A stretch of 8,228 nucleotides of DNA. Origin: Oscillospiraceae bacterium. Its GTDB lineage: Bacteria; Bacillota; Clostridia; Oscillospirales; Ruminococcaceae. Of the stretch, positions 6,245-8,228 are shown piece by piece. Numbering within the stretch: position 1 is the first letter of the stretch; every line of letters begins with the position of its first letter. Location of the stretch: assembly GCA_004556975.1 (NCBI GenBank), contig SFFD01000047.1, forward strand, positions 1-8,228, written 5' to 3'. The notes beneath the pieces were generated by a model that ran no database searches, was not told the DNA's origin, and saw only the letters and a list, made by a program, of their open reading frames with translations. Both the position numbers and the translations under genes were made by a program.

Positions 6245-6292
6245 ATAAAATAAGACAATTTGCGACAAGCAAATAAAAAAGGAGTGATACCA

Positions 6293-6877
6293 ATGAGCTT
6301 AGTGCCAATGGTAGTTGAACAGACAAACAGGGGCGAACGCTCTTATGACATTTTTTCAAGGCTGCTTAATGACAGAATTATAATGCTTTGTGACGAAGTT
6401 AACGACAATACGGCAAGCCTTGTTGTAGCACAGCTTCTTTATCTTGAGGGGCAAGACCCGGATAAGGATATAAGCCTTTACATTAATAGCCCGGGTGGTT
6501 CAATTTCAGCCGGCATGGCGATTTATGATACCATGCAATATATTAAATGCGATGTTTCAACCATTTGTATCGGAATGGCGGCATCAATGGGTTCATTCCT
6601 GCTTAGTTCAGGAACAAAGGGAAAGCGTTTTGCACTTCCCAACAGCGAGATTCTGATTCATCAGCCTTTGGGCGGAATGCAGGGTCAGGCTTCCGATATT
6701 AAAATCCATGCCGACCACATTATCGCAATTCGTGAAAAGCTGAACCATATGCTTGCCGAACAGACCGGAAAGCCCTATGAAGTAATTTGTCATGATACTG
6801 ACAGAGATAATTTTATGACCGCTCAGGAAGCCATGGAGTATGGTCTTGTTGATAAGGTTATTGACCACAGAGAATAA
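6293..6877 (+). CDS. clpP: ATP-dependent Clp protease proteolytic subunit
   Basis: ClpP is the serine peptidase that forms a barrel of two seven-membered rings and degrades proteins fed in by ClpX or ClpC in the cytoplasm. The 194-residue length is typical. The catalytic triad is intact at the standard positions: S98 in GMAASMGSFLL, H123 in LIHQPLGG and D172 in DRDNFM. NSPGGSISAGMAIYD (65-79) is the typical substrate-binding region. The N-terminus MSLVPMVVEQTNRGERSYDIFSRLL has the short processed-type leader usual in Bacillota. ATG 6293 is 8 bases after GGAG at 6281-6284; longer in-frame extension to 6260 has no support. I see no CtsR-type direct repeat (GGTCAAA) or CIRCE element upstream, so classic heat-shock control is not evident. 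Confidence 0.97.
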   Translation: MSLVPMVVEQTNRGERSYDIFSRLLNDRIIMLCDEVNDNTASLVVAQLLYLEGQDPDKDISLYINSPGGSISAGMAIYDTMQYIKCDVSTICIGMAASMGSFLLSSGTKGKRFALPNSEILIHQPLGGMQGQASDIKIHADHIIAIREKLNHMLAEQTGKPYEVICHDTDRDNFMTAQEAMEYGLVDKVIDHRE

Positions 6878-6901
6878 TTTAACGTAATTCGGAGGCAATA
6901 T

Positions 6902-8209
6902 ATGGCCAATAAAGACGATCACAAAATGCGCTGTTCTTTCTGCGGAAAGACTCAGGATATGGTATATAAGATGATAAGCGGTCCTGGCGTCTGCATTTGT
7001 GATGAGTGTGTCGACCTTTGCATGAACATTATTTATGATGGCGAGGATGACCCGCTTGCAAAGACAAAGAGAAAAAGAAACGAAAAAAACAAGCCTGTAA
7101 TTGATCCGTCGACGCTTTTGAAACCTGCGGAGCTGAAAGCTGTTCTTGATAAATATGTAATAGGCCAAGATGATGCAAAGAAGATACTTTGTGTTGCGGT
7201 TTATAATCACTATAAGCGCATTTTGAGCAAAGTAAACACAGACGATGTGGAACTGCAAAAAAGCAATGTACTTTTGCTTGGCCCTACAGGTACGGGAAAA
7301 ACGCTTTTAGCACAAACTCTTGCCAGAGTTCTTGGCGTACCGTTTGCCATTGCAGATGCTACTACAATAACCGAAGCGGGGTATGTGGGCGAAGATGCCG
7401 AGAATGTTTTGCTTCGCCTTATTCAGGCCGCCGACTTTGATGTAGAGGCTGCTCAACGCGGAATTATCTATGTTGATGAAATAGATAAAATTACAAGAAA
7501 ATCCGAAAACCCTTCGATAACCAGAGATGTTGGCGGCGAGGGAGTTCAGCAGGCGCTGCTTAAAATGCTGGAGGGCACAGTTTCAAATGTGCCTCCGCAG
7601 GGCGGCAGAAAACACCCTCAACAGGAATTCATACAGATAGATACCACAAACATTTTGTTTATTTGCGGCGGTTCTTTTGAAGGAATTGAGCCTATTATTG
7701 AAAAACGTATAGCAAGCTCTGCCATGGGATTTGGTGCAAATGTAATGAGTCAGAAATCCAAAGATCGCACCGAGCTGCTTAAAAAAGTAACCCCGCATGA
7801 CCTTGTTAAATTCGGAATCATACCGGAAATGGTGGGTCGTCTTCCCGTAATTACCACTCTTGACAGCCTTGATAAAAAAGCTCTTGTAAGAATCCTTACA
7901 GAGCCGAAAAACAGCCTTGTCAAGCAATATCAGAAGATATTCAATATAGACGGAGTAAACCTTCAGTTTACTGACGGTGCCCTCGAGGCGATTGCTCAAA
8001 GAGCAATCGACAGAAAAACCGGGGCAAGGGGACTTCGTTCTATTATGGAAGAGACTCTTACAGGGCTTATGTTTGACATTCCTTCGGATGAGACGGTTGA
8101 AGCAGTAGTTATCGGAGAAGACTGCGTTAACGGAACAGGCAAACCGAAAATCGAGCGTAATCCGCTTAAAAAGCACATTCCGCTTGAAATTGCAACAACA
8201 GCAGAATGA
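6902..8209 (+). CDS. clpX: ATP-dependent Clp protease ATP-binding subunit ClpX
   Basis: AAA+ unfoldase, 435 residues, that forms hexamers, recognises tagged proteins and threads them into ClpP. The N-terminal zinc-binding domain has C11, C14, C33 and C36. Walker A is GPTGTGKT (127-134), Walker B IIYVDEID with D192/E193, the pore loop GYVGED (160-165), the RKH loop R236-H238, the arginine finger R313 in VGRLPV and sensor 2 GAR at 374-376. The ClpP-docking loop reads MGF (275-277) instead of the more familiar IGF, a conservative change. ATG 6902 has GGAGG (6891-6895) 6 bases upstream. It starts 24 bases after clpP with no promoter or terminator between, so both are very likely one transcript. 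The gene is complete; lon often follows in relatives, but lies outside the window if present. Confidence 0.98.
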   Translation: MANKDDHKMRCSFCGKTQDMVYKMISGPGVCICDECVDLCMNIIYDGEDDPLAKTKRKRNEKNKPVIDPSTLLKPAELKAVLDKYVIGQDDAKKILCVAVYNHYKRILSKVNTDDVELQKSNVLLLGPTGTGKTLLAQTLARVLGVPFAIADATTITEAGYVGEDAENVLLRLIQAADFDVEAAQRGIIYVDEIDKITRKSENPSITRDVGGEGVQQALLKMLEGTVSNVPPQGGRKHPQQEFIQIDTTNILFICGGSFEGIEPIIEKRIASSAMGFGANVMSQKSKDRTELLKKVTPHDLVKFGIIPEMVGRLPVITTLDSLDKKALVRILTEPKNSLVKQYQKIFNIDGVNLQFTDGALEAIAQRAIDRKTGARGLRSIMEETLTGLMFDIPSDETVEAVVIGEDCVNGTGKPKIERNPLKKHIPLEIATTAE

Positions 8210-8228
8210 TAATTTTTTAAGGCAGCCC

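Noticed and set aside
6158..6292. CtsR or CIRCE heat-shock operator ahead of clpP
   Set aside because: No GGTCAAA-type direct repeat and no long CIRCE inverted repeat are present; the only strong structure is the hairpin at 6212-6242.

Overview
The window reads as chromosomal DNA of a low-to-moderate GC Gram-positive bacterium of the class Clostridia (Bacillota), possibly an Oscillospirales/Ruminococcaceae-like gut anaerobe. This is inferred from strong AGGAGG-type ribosome binding sites, the rbgA-rnhB-yraN and tig-clpP-clpX gene orders, and TTG/GTG starts. The lineage is a judgement from style and synteny, not a database match. All supported genes lie on the + strand.

Positions 1-780 are an AT-rich segment unlike the rest. 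It holds the possible tail of an upstream membrane protein, a 21-codon leader ORF that overlaps a GNAT-type acetyltransferase gene, and two related 16-base palindromes on either side of these two ORFs. The acetyltransferase gene uses only AGA/AGG/CGA for arginine, whereas the genes after it are rich in CGC/CGT. It is therefore probably an acquired or mobile piece. Positions 728-1083 contain no convincing gene. They hold the right palindrome, three GC-rich hairpins, a Rho-independent terminator and an extended -10 promoter.

Positions 1084-4568 form a tight operon: rbgA/ylqF (50S ribosome assembly GTPase), rnhB (RNase HII), a yraN-family nuclease-fold protein, an M19 metallo-dipeptidase and a calcineurin-like phosphoesterase. 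The genes overlap or are separated by a few bases to 22 bases, so they are probably co-transcribed. The first three are a known conserved group in Bacillota. The usual upstream partners (rpsP, rimM, trmD, rplS) are not present on the left.

Positions 4569-8228 carry the protein quality-control block tig-clpP-clpX. Trigger factor folds nascent chains at the ribosome exit; ClpX recognises, unfolds and feeds substrates into the ClpP peptidase chamber. A promoter inside an inverted repeat precedes tig, a strong hairpin separates tig from clpP, and clpP and clpX are 24 bases apart. All expected catalytic residues are intact. Trigger factor has an unusual low-complexity Lys/Glu/Ala tail. Overall this is mostly ordinary housekeeping sequence; I see no clear novel multi-gene system, and the most unusual part is the left-hand acetyltransferase cassette with its leader ORF, palindromes and neighbouring hairpins.
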